Assembly: GCF_026072915.1 (NCBI RefSeq)
Contig: NZ_AP025943.1
Span: forward strand, 434,001-498,000
Direction: 5' to 3'
Origin: Akkermansia biwaensis
Lineage (GTDB): Bacteria; Verrucomicrobiota; Verrucomicrobiia; Verrucomicrobiales; Akkermansiaceae
Length of the DNA stretch: 64,000 nucleotides
Shown here: one piece after another, positions 17,829 to 27,224 of the stretch
How positions within the stretch are numbered: position 1 is the stretch's first letter
Layout of the letters: each line of letters begins with the position of its first letter
Notes under the pieces: model-generated
Databases searched by the model: none
Told to the model about the DNA's origin: nothing
The model's input: the letters and a program-made list of their open reading frames with translations, nothing else
Program-made: the position numbers and the translations under genes

Positions 17829-20800
17829 ATGGCAGAAGACGCTTCCATATCCTCCCTGCTGGACCGGGTGGCCCGCACCGCCCCCTTCCGCAGGGAACTG
17901 GCGAAGCTGGGCACGGAGGAACAGGCCGTTTTCGACCACACCGCGTTGCCCGGCGTACCGTTTGTGGCGGCCCTGTGCATCAACAGCGTTCCGGAAACGT
18001 GCCGCACCTGGGTGGTGACTCCCCATCTGCGAGCCCAGGAATCCGTAGCCTCCCAGCTGGAGACATGGGGCGTGCACAACATCCTGTTCGTCCCGGAAAA
18101 GGAAGTGGCGCTGGGCGAAGAAGTGGGAGACCCGGAACTCACCGCGGAACGGCTGAACGTGCTGCACCGCATTGCCTCCGGACAGATAGGCAGGCTGACC
18201 GTCGTTCTGACGGAAAATTCCCTGAATGACGAGGTTCCCTCCACCAGGGGCATGAAGAACCAGGGCATGATCCTGAAGGCGGGGGAAACGCGGCCGCCGG
18301 ACGAACTGGAAAAGTTGTTCACGGAAGCCGGATTCGAGGGCGTTCCTCAGGTCATTTCCCGCGGGCAGTGGTCCCGCCGCGGCGGCATTCTGGACGTTTT
18401 CCCCCTGCAATCCGCCAATCCCGTACGTCTGGAATTCTTTGACGATGAAATCGAATCCATCCGGGAATTCGACGTGGATACCCAGGTCTCCTTCCGGAAG
18501 GTGGAGCACGTCAACCTCGTCCTGCAGGAGGCGGCATCCGTGGAAACCCTGCGCGACTGGATCAGGCCGGGAGACCTGGTCATCACCACCCCCTTCTGCA
18601 AGGAACGCGGGCACGTGTGCATCCTGGCCGCCCCTCCGGAAGATGCGGAGGGAGAGGAGGATTTTTCCCTGGCCATCCATGACAATCCCCTGGGCAGCTT
18701 TGACGCGGGCGACTTCGTGATGCAGGAAATGCGCCGCGAACTGGCCGAACGCCAGATACGGGAATGGCTGGACCGGAAATGGAACGTCAGCATGTTTTTC
18801 CCGAACCAGGCGGAAGAAGAGCGGTTCAAGGACATTTGCGCCGGCACCCCGGCCCTGCTCTCCATCACCTGCCTGCGGGGGGACCTGCCCGGCGGTTTCA
18901 GCATTCCCGAAGCGAAGACGGCAGTCCTCTCCTCCTCCGAGCTGTTCGGCAGGTACCAGTCCGCCACGGCGCGGCGGCGCGCCAGCCGGGAAGACAAGGC
19001 GCGCAAGGCACGCGCCCAAGCCTCCCTGAAAGACATCAATCCGGGGGACCTGGTGGTCCACACCAGCTACGGCATCGGGAAGTTCATCAACATCTCCACC
19101 TCTCCGGATTCCGGAGACGAGGAAATGAACATCCTCTACCGGGACAACACCATCCTGCACGTCCCCCTCAGCCAGGCGCACCTGGTTTCCCGCTACATCG
19201 GCCTGGGCAGCAGGACGCCGGAACTCAACAAACTGGGGGATTCCAAATGGCAGCGCGCCAAAAAATCCGCGGAACGCTCCGTGGCGGACTACGCCGCCCA
19301 GCTCTTGAACGTGCAGGCGGAACGCCAGACGGGCAAAGGCTACAGCCACCCGCCGGACAGCAAATGGATGTGGGAGTTTGAAAGCTCCTTCCCGTTCCGT
19401 GAAACGCCCGACCAGCTCCGTGCCATCGCCCAGACGAAGGCGGACATGGAATCCTCCCGGCCCATGGACCGCCTGATCTGCGGAGACGTGGGCTTCGGCA
19501 AGACGGAGGTAGCCATCCGCGCCGCATTCAAATGCGTGACCGGCGGCCGCCAGGCGGCCGTGCTGGTGCCCACTACCGTACTGGCGGAGCAGCACTTCCG
19601 CACCTTCAAGTCACGCATGAGCGAATATCCCGTGCGTATTGAAATGCTGAGCCGCCTCAACAGCGCGGCGGAAGTCAAATCCACGCTGGAAGGGTTGAAA
19701 AACGGCTCCGTGGACATCGTCATCGGTACCCACCGCCTCATTTCCGAAGACGTTTCCATCAAGAACCTGGGCCTGGTGGTCATTGACGAGGAACAACGCT
19801 TCGGCGTCAAGCACAAGGAAAAATTCAAGGAGCGCTTCAAGGGAATAGACGTGCTCACCCTGTCGGCCACCCCCATTCCCCGCACGCTGTACATTGCCCT
19901 GATGGGCGCCAGGGACATGAGTTCCATCGATACGCCGCCCGTCAACAGGCAGCCGGTGCAGACCAGCGTCTGCCCCTATGACGAACGCATCATGAAAAAG
20001 GCCATGGAGCGCGAATTGGAGCGCGGGGGCCAGATATTCCTGCTGCACAACCGCGTCAAGACCATCGAGCTGTTCCGGGACAGGATACAGGCCCTGGTCC
20101 CCAAGGCGCGCATCGTCATCGGCCACGGACAAATGCCCAAGGACGAGCTGGAAAAGGTCATGAGCTCCTTCGTGCGGGGAGAGGCGGACATTCTGCTGGC
20201 CACCACCATCATTGAATCGGGCATAGACATTCCCAACGCCAACACCATCATTATTGACAGGGCGGACCGCTTCGGCCTGGCGGACTTGTACCAGCTCCGC
20301 GGCCGCGTGGGCCGCTCAGGGCACCGCGCGTACGCCTACCTCATGCTGCCCAGGACCTCCTCCACTACGGAAGACGCCCGCAAGCGCGTCTCCGCCATCA
20401 AACAGTACACGGAACTGGGTTCTGGATTCAAAATAGCCATGCGCGACCTGGAAATCCGCGGAGCGGGCAACCTGCTCGGCACCCAGCAGAGCGGCCACAT
20501 CGCCGCCATCGGCTTTGACCTGTACTGCCAGCTTCTCCAGCAGTCCATCTCCCACATGCAGGGCAAACATTCCGCACCCAGGGCGGACGCCGCCCTCCGG
20601 GCGGATTTCATCGTGAACAGTGAAACGCAGTTTGCGGCCAAATCCCGCAAGGAGTACCTGGGCGCCTTCATTCCGCGGGACTATATCAGCGACGCCCCGC
20701 TGCGCATCGCCGCCTACAAGGATTTGGCGGGAGCCCGCACCATCAAGGAGACGGACGCCCTGCTCCGCACCTGGGAAGACCGATTCGGACCTGCACCGGA

Positions 20801-21005
20801 AACGGTGCATCATCTGCTTGCCGCGCACAAAATCAAGATACTGGCCACCATGGCCAATATATCCATGGTGGAAGTCAGCGGCCAGCGCCTGATGCTTACC
20901 CGGAACGGGGATTTCATCCTCCTGTCCAACAAATTTCCGCGCCTGGCGGGAATCACCCCGGCGGAAAAGCTTCAGGAAACCCTGGAAATGCTTAAAAAGA
21001 TCTAA
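17829..21005 (+). CDS. mfd: Transcription-repair coupling factor
   Basis: Mfd removes RNA polymerase stalled at DNA lesions and recruits UvrA. The 1058-residue protein is somewhat shorter than the E. coli form (about 1150). It shows the UvrB-homology N-terminal part (GQWSRRGGILDVFPLQSANP). The RNA-polymerase-interaction domain is NPGDLVVHTSYGIGKFI at about 400-416. The translocase motifs are GDVGFGKTEVA (about 553), the DEEQ box at about 652 and LSATPIPRTLY. Motif VI is RGRVGRSGHRAYAYLM. The TRCF C-terminal domain ends the protein. It overlaps the convergent TraB-like gene by 4 bases at the 3' end. Confidence 0.97.
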   Translation: MAEDASISSLLDRVARTAPFRRELAKLGTEEQAVFDHTALPGVPFVAALCINSVPETCRTWVVTPHLRAQESVASQLETWGVHNILFVPEKEVALGEEVGDPELTAERLNVLHRIASGQIGRLTVVLTENSLNDEVPSTRGMKNQGMILKAGETRPPDELEKLFTEAGFEGVPQVISRGQWSRRGGILDVFPLQSANPVRLEFFDDEIESIREFDVDTQVSFRKVEHVNLVLQEAASVETLRDWIRPGDLVITTPFCKERGHVCILAAPPEDAEGEEDFSLAIHDNPLGSFDAGDFVMQEMRRELAERQIREWLDRKWNVSMFFPNQAEEERFKDICAGTPALLSITCLRGDLPGGFSIPEAKTAVLSSSELFGRYQSATARRRASREDKARKARAQASLKDINPGDLVVHTSYGIGKFINISTSPDSGDEEMNILYRDNTILHVPLSQAHLVSRYIGLGSRTPELNKLGDSKWQRAKKSAERSVADYAAQLLNVQAERQTGKGYSHPPDSKWMWEFESSFPFRETPDQLRAIAQTKADMESSRPMDRLICGDVGFGKTEVAIRAAFKCVTGGRQAAVLVPTTVLAEQHFRTFKSRMSEYPVRIEMLSRLNSAAEVKSTLEGLKNGSVDIVIGTHRLISEDVSIKNLGLVVIDEEQRFGVKHKEKFKERFKGIDVLTLSATPIPRTLYIALMGARDMSSIDTPPVNRQPVQTSVCPYDERIMKKAMERELERGGQIFLLHNRVKTIELFRDRIQALVPKARIVIGHGQMPKDELEKVMSSFVRGEADILLATTIIESGIDIPNANTIIIDRADRFGLADLYQLRGRVGRSGHRAYAYLMLPRTSSTTEDARKRVSAIKQYTELGSGFKIAMRDLEIRGAGNLLGTQQSGHIAAIGFDLYCQLLQQSISHMQGKHSAPRADAALRADFIVNSETQFAAKSRKEYLGAFIPRDYISDAPLRIAAYKDLAGARTIKETDALLRTWEDRFGPAPETVHHLLAAHKIKILATMANISMVEVSGQRLMLTRNGDFILLSNKFPRLAGITPAEKLQETLEMLKKI

Positions 21006-21988
21006 TCCTGGTCCGCATCCCTGCCGTCAGCCTGCTCCCGGGTATTCCAGGCAGTCAGCCACCGGACTTCCCTGAGGCGGTAGCCGCGCTTCAGCAGCTC
21101 CGCATGCAGACCGGGCAGATGCGCCGCCCCGTAGAAGATGCCAATCTTGCGCGCACCCTTGCCTTTCCACTGGTCGAATATCTCCATGCATTTGGCATTC
21201 CTGCCTTTCAGAATCACCGTATCCTCCAGAGAATCAGGGCTGGTATAGGCCAGCATACGCATCAATTCATTCTTCAGTCCGGAAACATTTCCCGTAATCA
21301 GATCCATCGCCATCTTGATTTGATTCGGCTGATAGCCGCAATACTCTTCCTTCAGGGAAGACATGATCTCCTTCGCCATCAGTCCCATAAAACTCTCTTT
21401 CTTTTCTTCCTGGGCCTTCCTGAATTCCCCCAGGGTCATGTCCGCATGGACGAAGTGGGACGGAGAGTAATCGATTCCATCCATCTGGGCCTGCAAATTC
21501 AAGGCTTTGCTGAATCTTTTATAGGCTTCCCCCAGCCAGTTCAGCAGGAAGGAAGACTCTTCCTCCCTCTGTTCCTTTTCCCATGCCTCCAGCCGGTTCC
21601 ATTCGCGGGCTTCTTCCTTCGTCAAGCCGCCCAGCGGCTTGCTCCGGTCAATCCTGCTCCGCAATTCCTCCTGCCGCTGGAGCCCTTCCCCGCCGATCAT
21701 TTCAAACAGCAGCAAATCACATTGCCCGAACAGTTTGTTCAAACGCTCGTAATACTCCGGTTCAGCCACATGCATCGCCCCGATCAGCCTCACCTCCTGT
21801 CCGCCGTCATTCACATAGGAAGCCACGGGCGTTGCCAAATCCTGCCGTTCAGGGGAATCCGCCTCCAGCCTCAGGAACGTAGCCGGGTACCCGCCGTATT
21901 CTTCCGCATTCCTGCCGGAGTCGGCTACGGCAGCAAGTGCGGAAGAGCACAGCATGAAGGCAGACAAAATACCGCGCAATATGTTCAT
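21002..21988 (-). CDS. Exported TraB/GumN-like protein
   Basis: A 328-residue protein with a signal peptide (MNILRGILSAFMLCSSALA). The domain shows the TraB/PrgY/GumN pattern: an early GAMHVAEPEYYERLN with an E near LLFEMIGGE, and a late FYGAAHLPGLHAELLKRG. Members of this family (TIKI/TraB) are proposed metal-dependent hydrolases, but the bacterial roles are mostly unknown. The middle region is charged and helical. It is on the strand opposite mfd and convergent with it. Assignment rests on the GxxH motifs at both ends. Confidence 0.65.
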   Translation of the reverse strand: MNILRGILSAFMLCSSALAAVADSGRNAEEYGGYPATFLRLEADSPERQDLATPVASYVNDGGQEVRLIGAMHVAEPEYYERLNKLFGQCDLLLFEMIGGEGLQRQEELRSRIDRSKPLGGLTKEEAREWNRLEAWEKEQREEESSFLLNWLGEAYKRFSKALNLQAQMDGIDYSPSHFVHADMTLGEFRKAQEEKKESFMGLMAKEIMSSLKEEYCGYQPNQIKMAMDLITGNVSGLKNELMRMLAYTSPDSLEDTVILKGRNAKCMEIFDQWKGKGARKIGIFYGAAHLPGLHAELLKRGYRLREVRWLTAWNTREQADGRDADQD

Positions 21989-22103
21989 ACGTCACCAGCC
22001 TAGCGGCCATTATCCGCAGAGCAAGCCAAAAAAGAACTTCCTCAAACACCTTGGCATCTCCCCATCCCGCCAGGACAGGCACTGCGGAACACCGGGAGGC
22101 CAC

Positions 22104-22137
22104 AAAAAATCCCCCGCTCCCGCAAGGGAACGGAGGA
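22104..22137 (-). terminator. Rho-independent terminator of pgk
   Basis: On the minus strand a 12-bp stem with two G-U pairs (TCCTCCGTTCCC with GGGAGCGGGGGA) has a TTGC loop and is followed by six T residues. It lies 57 bases beyond the pgk stop. Confidence 0.85.
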
Positions 22138-22193
22138 TGAAGAATCAAGCCGCCCAGGGCTGACGCCCCGGAAGCCGGCCGTCACATGACGGT

Positions 22194-23411
22194 TTACTTC
22201 TGTTTGCAGCAGCAGCATTTGTCGGACAGGGCGCCCACGCCGGGCAGCACCTTGCCTTCCAGGAGTTCCAGGGAGGCGCCGCCGCCTGTGGAGCAGAAGG
22301 AAAGCTTGTCCTGAACCTTGAATTTCTTGGCTGCCGTTACGGAGTCACCGCCGCCCACGATGGAGATGGCGGAGGAATCGGCCAGGGCTTCCGCAATTTC
22401 CTTGGTGCCCTTGGCAAAACAGTCCATTTCAAAGACGCCCATCGGGCCGTTCCACAGAACAGTCTTGGCATCCTTGATGATGGCGGAGAATTCTTCAATG
22501 GCCTTGTCGCCGATGTCGATGGCCATGCCGCCTTCCGGCACCTTGCCGCCTTCCGCGAAGGGAGCCGTGCAGAACGTTTCCGCACCGTCCTCAAACTTCA
22601 TGGTCACGCGAACGTCGGCCGGAAGCACGAACTTGACACCCTTGGCCTTGGCGTTCGCCAGGATTTCGCGGGCCAGGTCCAGCTTGTCGCCTTCGATCTT
22701 GGAAGCGCCCAGGTCATAACCTTCGGCAGCCAGGAACGTGTTGGCCATGGCTCCGCCGATCAGGAACGTGTCAGCCTTTTCCATCAGCTTGGAAAGTACT
22801 TCGATCTTGTCGGACACCTTGGCGCCGCCCATGATCACCACAAAGGGTTTTTCCGGGTTTTCCAGCTTGCCTTCCAGGTATTCCAGCTCGCGCTCGATCA
22901 GGAAGCCCATGGCGCTCTTTTCCGCAAAATGGGTAACGCCTTCCGTGGAAGCATGGGCGCGGTGGGCGGTGCCGAACGCGTCGTTCACGAACAGAGTGGC
23001 GTTGCCCAGCAGAGCCTTGGCGAATTCCGGGTCGTTTCTTTTTTCACCGGGATAGAAGCGGACGTTTTCCAGCAGGACCACGTCGCCGTCCTTCATGGAG
23101 GCGCGGGCGGCTTCAGCTTCCGGGCCGATGGCGGCGGGAACGAATTTCACTTCCTTGCCGAGCAGTTCGGAAAGGCGAACGGCCACGGGCTTCAGGGAAA
23201 AAGCGGGATCGGGTTCATTCTTGGGACGGCCCAGGTGGGAGCAGAGGACGAGACGGGCGCCGCCGTCAAGCAGGAACTTGATGGTGGGAAGGGCGGCCAC
23301 AATGCGGGCGTCGTTGGTAATTTCCCCATCCTTGAGGGGTACGTTGAAGTCAACGCGCATCAGGACTTCCTTGCCCTTGACGTCAAGATCACGAACAGTG
23401 AGTTTAGCCAT
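22194..23411 (-). CDS. pgk: Phosphoglycerate kinase
   Basis: Glycolytic enzyme that transfers phosphate from 1,3-bisphosphoglycerate to ADP. The 405-residue length is normal. The start MAKLTVRDLDVKGKEVLMRV and the triose-binding RVDFNVPL are present. ENVRFYPGEKRND, VIMGGAKVSDKIEVL, and the nucleotide-binding WNGPMGVFEMD and GGGDSVTAAKKF follow. The extreme C-terminus (KCCCCKQK) is unusually cysteine-rich. The gene lies 170 bases downstream of gap on the same strand, but a terminator intervenes, so part of its expression probably comes from a separate promoter. Confidence 0.97.
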   Translation of the reverse strand: MAKLTVRDLDVKGKEVLMRVDFNVPLKDGEITNDARIVAALPTIKFLLDGGARLVLCSHLGRPKNEPDPAFSLKPVAVRLSELLGKEVKFVPAAIGPEAEAARASMKDGDVVLLENVRFYPGEKRNDPEFAKALLGNATLFVNDAFGTAHRAHASTEGVTHFAEKSAMGFLIERELEYLEGKLENPEKPFVVIMGGAKVSDKIEVLSKLMEKADTFLIGGAMANTFLAAEGYDLGASKIEGDKLDLAREILANAKAKGVKFVLPADVRVTMKFEDGAETFCTAPFAEGGKVPEGGMAIDIGDKAIEEFSAIIKDAKTVLWNGPMGVFEMDCFAKGTKEIAEALADSSAISIVGGGDSVTAAKKFKVQDKLSFCSTGGGASLELLEGKVLPGVGALSDKCCCCKQK

Positions 23412-23441
23412 ATCAGTTTATGTTGTTTGGTTCAATGGAAT

Positions 23442-23469
23442 AAAAAAGGGAGGGCATTTCTGCCCTCCC
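23442..23469 (-). terminator. Terminator between gap and pgk
   Basis: On the minus strand GGGAGGGCA with TGCCCTCCC and a GAAA loop is followed by TTTTTT. It probably ends or attenuates the gap transcript upstream of pgk. Confidence 0.85.
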
Positions 23470-23581
23470 GGAAAATCCCGGCCGCCCGCACCAACCCGGT
23501 TCATGAACCGGAAATCTGTTTCAGGCGGCTGGAAAGAATGTCTTGTGACTACTGAAGAGCAAGCGTTGTTCAGGAATGAAC

Positions 23582-24637
<1,056 letters not shown>

Positions 24638-24677
24638 TTACAAGTCCCGGACCTATTCAAGTACCATGGACGGGGCA

Positions 24678-24706
24678 AGTTTAGAAACGATTCCGCCGGG
24701 CGTCAA
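24678..24706 (-). promoter_or_regulatory. Predicted promoter of gap
   Basis: On the minus strand TTGACG (24701-24706) and TAAACT (24678-24683) are spaced by exactly 17 bases, 67 bases upstream of the ATG. This is a good sigma-70 match by eye. Confidence 0.6.
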
Positions 24707-24833
24707 CACTATTGTTCCCCCATCATGGCAGTATGCCCCGGCCCTCCGCCCCGCAGGAAGGCACCAATGCAACAGCCATGCTCCTGCATGGCTGTCAAAA
24801 ACTTGCACGGTCTCCACCCTCACAGCGGAATGG

Positions 24834-25427
24834 TCAGTTCATGGAGCGCAGGGCGGCGCGGATCAACTCGTCCGCGTCGGCGTCCGGATTCTCTTTCAAG
24901 TGGGCGGCAATGGCCTTGCGTGATTCCACCTGCTTGAAGCCCAGCGCAATCAGCGCCAGTTCCGCATCCCCCGCCGCCTGGGAGGTGGAGCCCTGGGCCT
25001 GGGCCTCCCAGGTGGCGGCTAGCCCCACCTTGTCCTTCAGTTCAAGGACAATGCGTTCCGCCGTTTTTTTGCCCACTCCCTTGGCCCTGGCGATGCCGGA
25101 TACGTCTCCGCTCACCACGGCCTGCTTGAACTGTTCCACGGACAAGGACCCCAGAATGGCAATGGCCGTAGCGGGGCCGATTCCGGAAACCCGGTCGATC
25201 AGCAGCAGGAAGATGTCCCGTTCCGCATCGGTGGCAAACCCGTACAGCACCTGCATGTTTTCCCGTACGTGCAGGTAGGTTTTCAGCGTCAGCTCCCTGC
25301 CCGGCAGGGGATTCAGCCTGTCAAACGTGGAGAGGGGCACGATCACCTCGTACCCCACGCCGTGAACATCCAGAATCAGCCGCTGGGGGTATGACTCCGC
25401 TACCGTACCGCGCAAAAAAGCTATCAT
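24834..25427 (-). CDS. ruvA: Holliday junction branch migration protein RuvA
   Basis: RuvA binds Holliday junctions as a tetramer and loads the RuvB motor. The 197-residue protein has the OB-fold start MIAFLRGTVAESYPQRLILD with GVGYEV. Two helix-hairpin-helix motifs follow (LIDRVSGIGPATAIAIL and ARAKGVGKKTAERIVLELKD). The C-terminal domain that contacts RuvB is LIALGFKQVESRKAIAAHL. The ATG at 25427 is the family start; the open frame upstream is not conserved. ruvB and ruvC are not adjacent in the window. A hairpin at 24772-24795 may end the transcript, but it has no clear T-run. Confidence 0.95.
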   Translation of the reverse strand: MIAFLRGTVAESYPQRLILDVHGVGYEVIVPLSTFDRLNPLPGRELTLKTYLHVRENMQVLYGFATDAERDIFLLLIDRVSGIGPATAIAILGSLSVEQFKQAVVSGDVSGIARAKGVGKKTAERIVLELKDKVGLAATWEAQAQGSTSQAAGDAELALIALGFKQVESRKAIAAHLKENPDADADELIRAALRSMN

Positions 25428-25492
25428 GCCTATAACGTGACACAATCCCGGCGGCGGACAAGTCAAAAACGCATCCTTCCGGGTACGGTCCG

Positions 25493-26026
25493 CTATCTCT
25501 TGTGGAGAACGTGAAGCTTGATATGCTCCAGATCTTCCCGGTGGTAGAAACACCGTACGCGGAATCCGCGGGCCGTCTTGATGCGGCACCTGTATTCGCG
25601 CAGCAGCCCTTTTTTAACCAGCCTGTAAACGTAGCTTCTGACCACGCCCAGATAGCGGACGGCCTCTTCCATATTCACATAATGCAGCGGAGCACGGCGG
25701 CAGACCGGCTCCCGCGCGGTCAGGAGCCGCTCCACGTCCAGACGGCGCCAGCAGAGTGTGAGAGAACCCGTACTTTTGCGGACTACGCGGAAGCGTACTC
25801 CATGACGGTGCAGATATTGCCGGGCGGCGGAAGGACTGCAGCGCAGCCGCGCCGCTATGGAAGATGTTTCCATGAACGCGCCGGACGCGCTGGCATAAGG
25901 CTGCCCGGATTTGGGATCCGTTCCCTTGCGGCGGATTTTTACATGTTCAGGAAAACTCAGTTTGGGATTATTGATATATTCCCGCCCTCCTACTCCGATG
26001 AATGTCTTTTTGAAACGATAAATCAT
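25493..26026 (-). CDS. Small DNA-binding protein with two helix-turn-helix-like segments
   Basis: A basic 177-residue protein with two predicted helix-turn-helix segments. The first is METSSIAARLRCSPSAARQY (about 52-71). The second is NMEEAVRYLGVVRSYVYRLV (about 118-137) and resembles excisionase/MerR-type DNA-binding helices. The 51 residues before the first segment (including KIRRKGTDPKSGQPYASASG) look coding, so I kept the ATG at 26026. An ATG at 25873 would give a shorter protein starting at METSS. No sensor or enzymatic domain is seen. It is probably a regulator, perhaps of the adjacent region, but no target is evident. It lies 65 bases upstream of ruvA on the same strand. Confidence 0.65.
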   Translation of the reverse strand: MIYRFKKTFIGVGGREYINNPKLSFPEHVKIRRKGTDPKSGQPYASASGAFMETSSIAARLRCSPSAARQYLHRHGVRFRVVRKSTGSLTLCWRRLDVERLLTAREPVCRRAPLHYVNMEEAVRYLGVVRSYVYRLVKKGLLREYRCRIKTARGFRVRCFYHREDLEHIKLHVLHKR

Positions 26027-26142
26027 GGCAATGTGAATTCACTTTGATAACACAGGATTTCATACAGGCGTTCTGCATGAAACTATAACATTTTTGAAAA
26101 TACCAAAAATGCACTGAGCCCAAAAACAATCAACAAATTTCT

Positions 26143-26170
26143 TTGTTTTTCTGTTGTTCGTCCTTATACT
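26143..26170 (+). promoter_or_regulatory. Candidate promoter in the AT-rich intergenic region
   Basis: TTGTTT (26143-26148) and TATACT (26165-26170) are spaced by 16 bases on the plus strand, in an AT-rich gap, about 140 bases upstream of the small gene at 26313. The -35 is weak. Confidence 0.35.
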
Positions 26171-26312
26171 GAACTCATTTCATCGCAATATATGCCTGTT
26201 CCTACATTATACAATTACTTCAAAAGGGCCTAACATCAACAATTAGATCATCAAAAAATCTGTTGGATGCGCGAATTGCCCCCGGGCTCTTTCCCCTTAT
26301 TACAAATAACTC

Positions 26313-26507
26313 ATGATCAATTACATGAATAAGAGAAAATATTCCATTCAACTACCGGAAGAGGAAAAGCCTTCCTCAATTCTTCAAACCTCCGTATTTT
26401 CCGGGTTCAACAAGCCCCTTACCTCAAAACAGGGAAACCGGAAGTCGCCGGCGGACGGCTCCAACATTACAGGCTCAAAACTCTTTTACGGAAAAGAGCC
26501 CAAGTAA
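26313..26507 (+). CDS. Small hypothetical protein
   Basis: A 64-residue hydrophilic reading frame (MINYMNKRKYSIQLPEEE..., with a second ATG at 26325). It has no membrane segment, no Cys and no recognised domain. It sits alone between the divergent DNA-binding gene and the convergent polysaccharide-export operon, with a candidate promoter 140 bases upstream and a shared terminator just downstream. No ribosome binding site is obvious, so translation is uncertain. It could instead be part of a longer untranslated RNA. Confidence 0.35.
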   Translation: MINYMNKRKYSIQLPEEEKPSSILQTSVFSGFNKPLTSKQGNRKSPADGSNITGSKLFYGKEPK

Positions 26508-26559
26508 AAAACCGGACAATAACTAACAGCCCATTTGTACCCGGAACGAACAATAAGAA

Positions 26560-26585
26560 ACCCGGCTTCCCACGGAAAGCCGGGT
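26560..26585. terminator. Terminator at the end of the polysaccharide-export operon
   Basis: A 9-bp stem, ACCCGGCTT with AAGCCGGGT, with an 8-base loop. On the minus strand TTCTTATT follows, so it mainly serves the leftward operon, but it also lies downstream of the small rightward gene. Confidence 0.7.
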
Positions 26586-26607
26586 AGGAAAAATCATGTT
26601 CCACTCT

Positions 26608-27213
26608 TCAGGGAAGAAGCTTGGAAGGCCGCGTTTCAAACATGCCGCGCTGCGGAACAAAAACACGGTCATTGGGCTGGATGGGTATGGCCCTGTCCCT
26701 GGTGGAATAATAATCATACGTAACGGTCTTCCCGCCGCGCGTCACCTGGACATACCGGGATCCCCATTCCGTCACGTCCCCGGCTCCGACGATCGCTTCC
26801 AGCAGCGTCATGCCGCGCCGCCATGGAACGTTCTTTTTCATGGCTACGTTTCCGCTCACCAGAACGATATGCTGGGTGAGCTGCACGTCGGAACTCTGTA
26901 CTTTCACTAAAAAGGTGGGAGAAGTGTACAGTTCCGCCTTCTTGTAGGCAGCGGCAAGCATGTCCTCAATCTGCCGCGCCGTCCGGCCAACTACCCGCAG
27001 CACATCCTGCCCGGCGGGAAGCTGGGGCATGCGGATGGTTCCATTGCCATCCAGCAAATATTGTCCGGAGATGGCGGCAGCGTCGTCGGCAGGGATGCCG
27101 CGTACCTGAATTTCAATGGTTCCGTGCGCGGGCACGGCATCCGGGGACTGCGAGAACGCAAGCCCTCCCGCAGCCAGGATGAGGCAAACAATGGAATACA
27201 GATACTTTTTCAT
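26608..27213 (-). CDS. Wza-like polysaccharide export protein
   Basis: A 201-residue exported protein of the polysaccharide export (Wza/GumB) family. The signal peptide starts MKKYLYSIVCLILAAGGLAF. The poly-export domain has YLLDGNGTIRMPQLPAG and VVGRTARQIEDMLAAAYKKA. A SLBB-like part follows with IVLVSGNVAMKKNVPWRRGMT, LLEAIVGAGDV and NDRVFVPQRG. No lipobox Cys is present, unlike E. coli Wza. It should form the periplasmic or outer-membrane part of a polymer export channel, working with the Wzc-type protein encoded 11 bases upstream on the same strand. It is the last gene of the leftward four-gene cluster. Confidence 0.85.
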   Translation of the reverse strand: MKKYLYSIVCLILAAGGLAFSQSPDAVPAHGTIEIQVRGIPADDAAAISGQYLLDGNGTIRMPQLPAGQDVLRVVGRTARQIEDMLAAAYKKAELYTSPTFLVKVQSSDVQLTQHIVLVSGNVAMKKNVPWRRGMTLLEAIVGAGDVTEWGSRYVQVTRGGKTVTYDYYSTRDRAIPIQPNDRVFVPQRGMFETRPSKLLP

Positions 27214-27224
27214 GGCACTATCTC

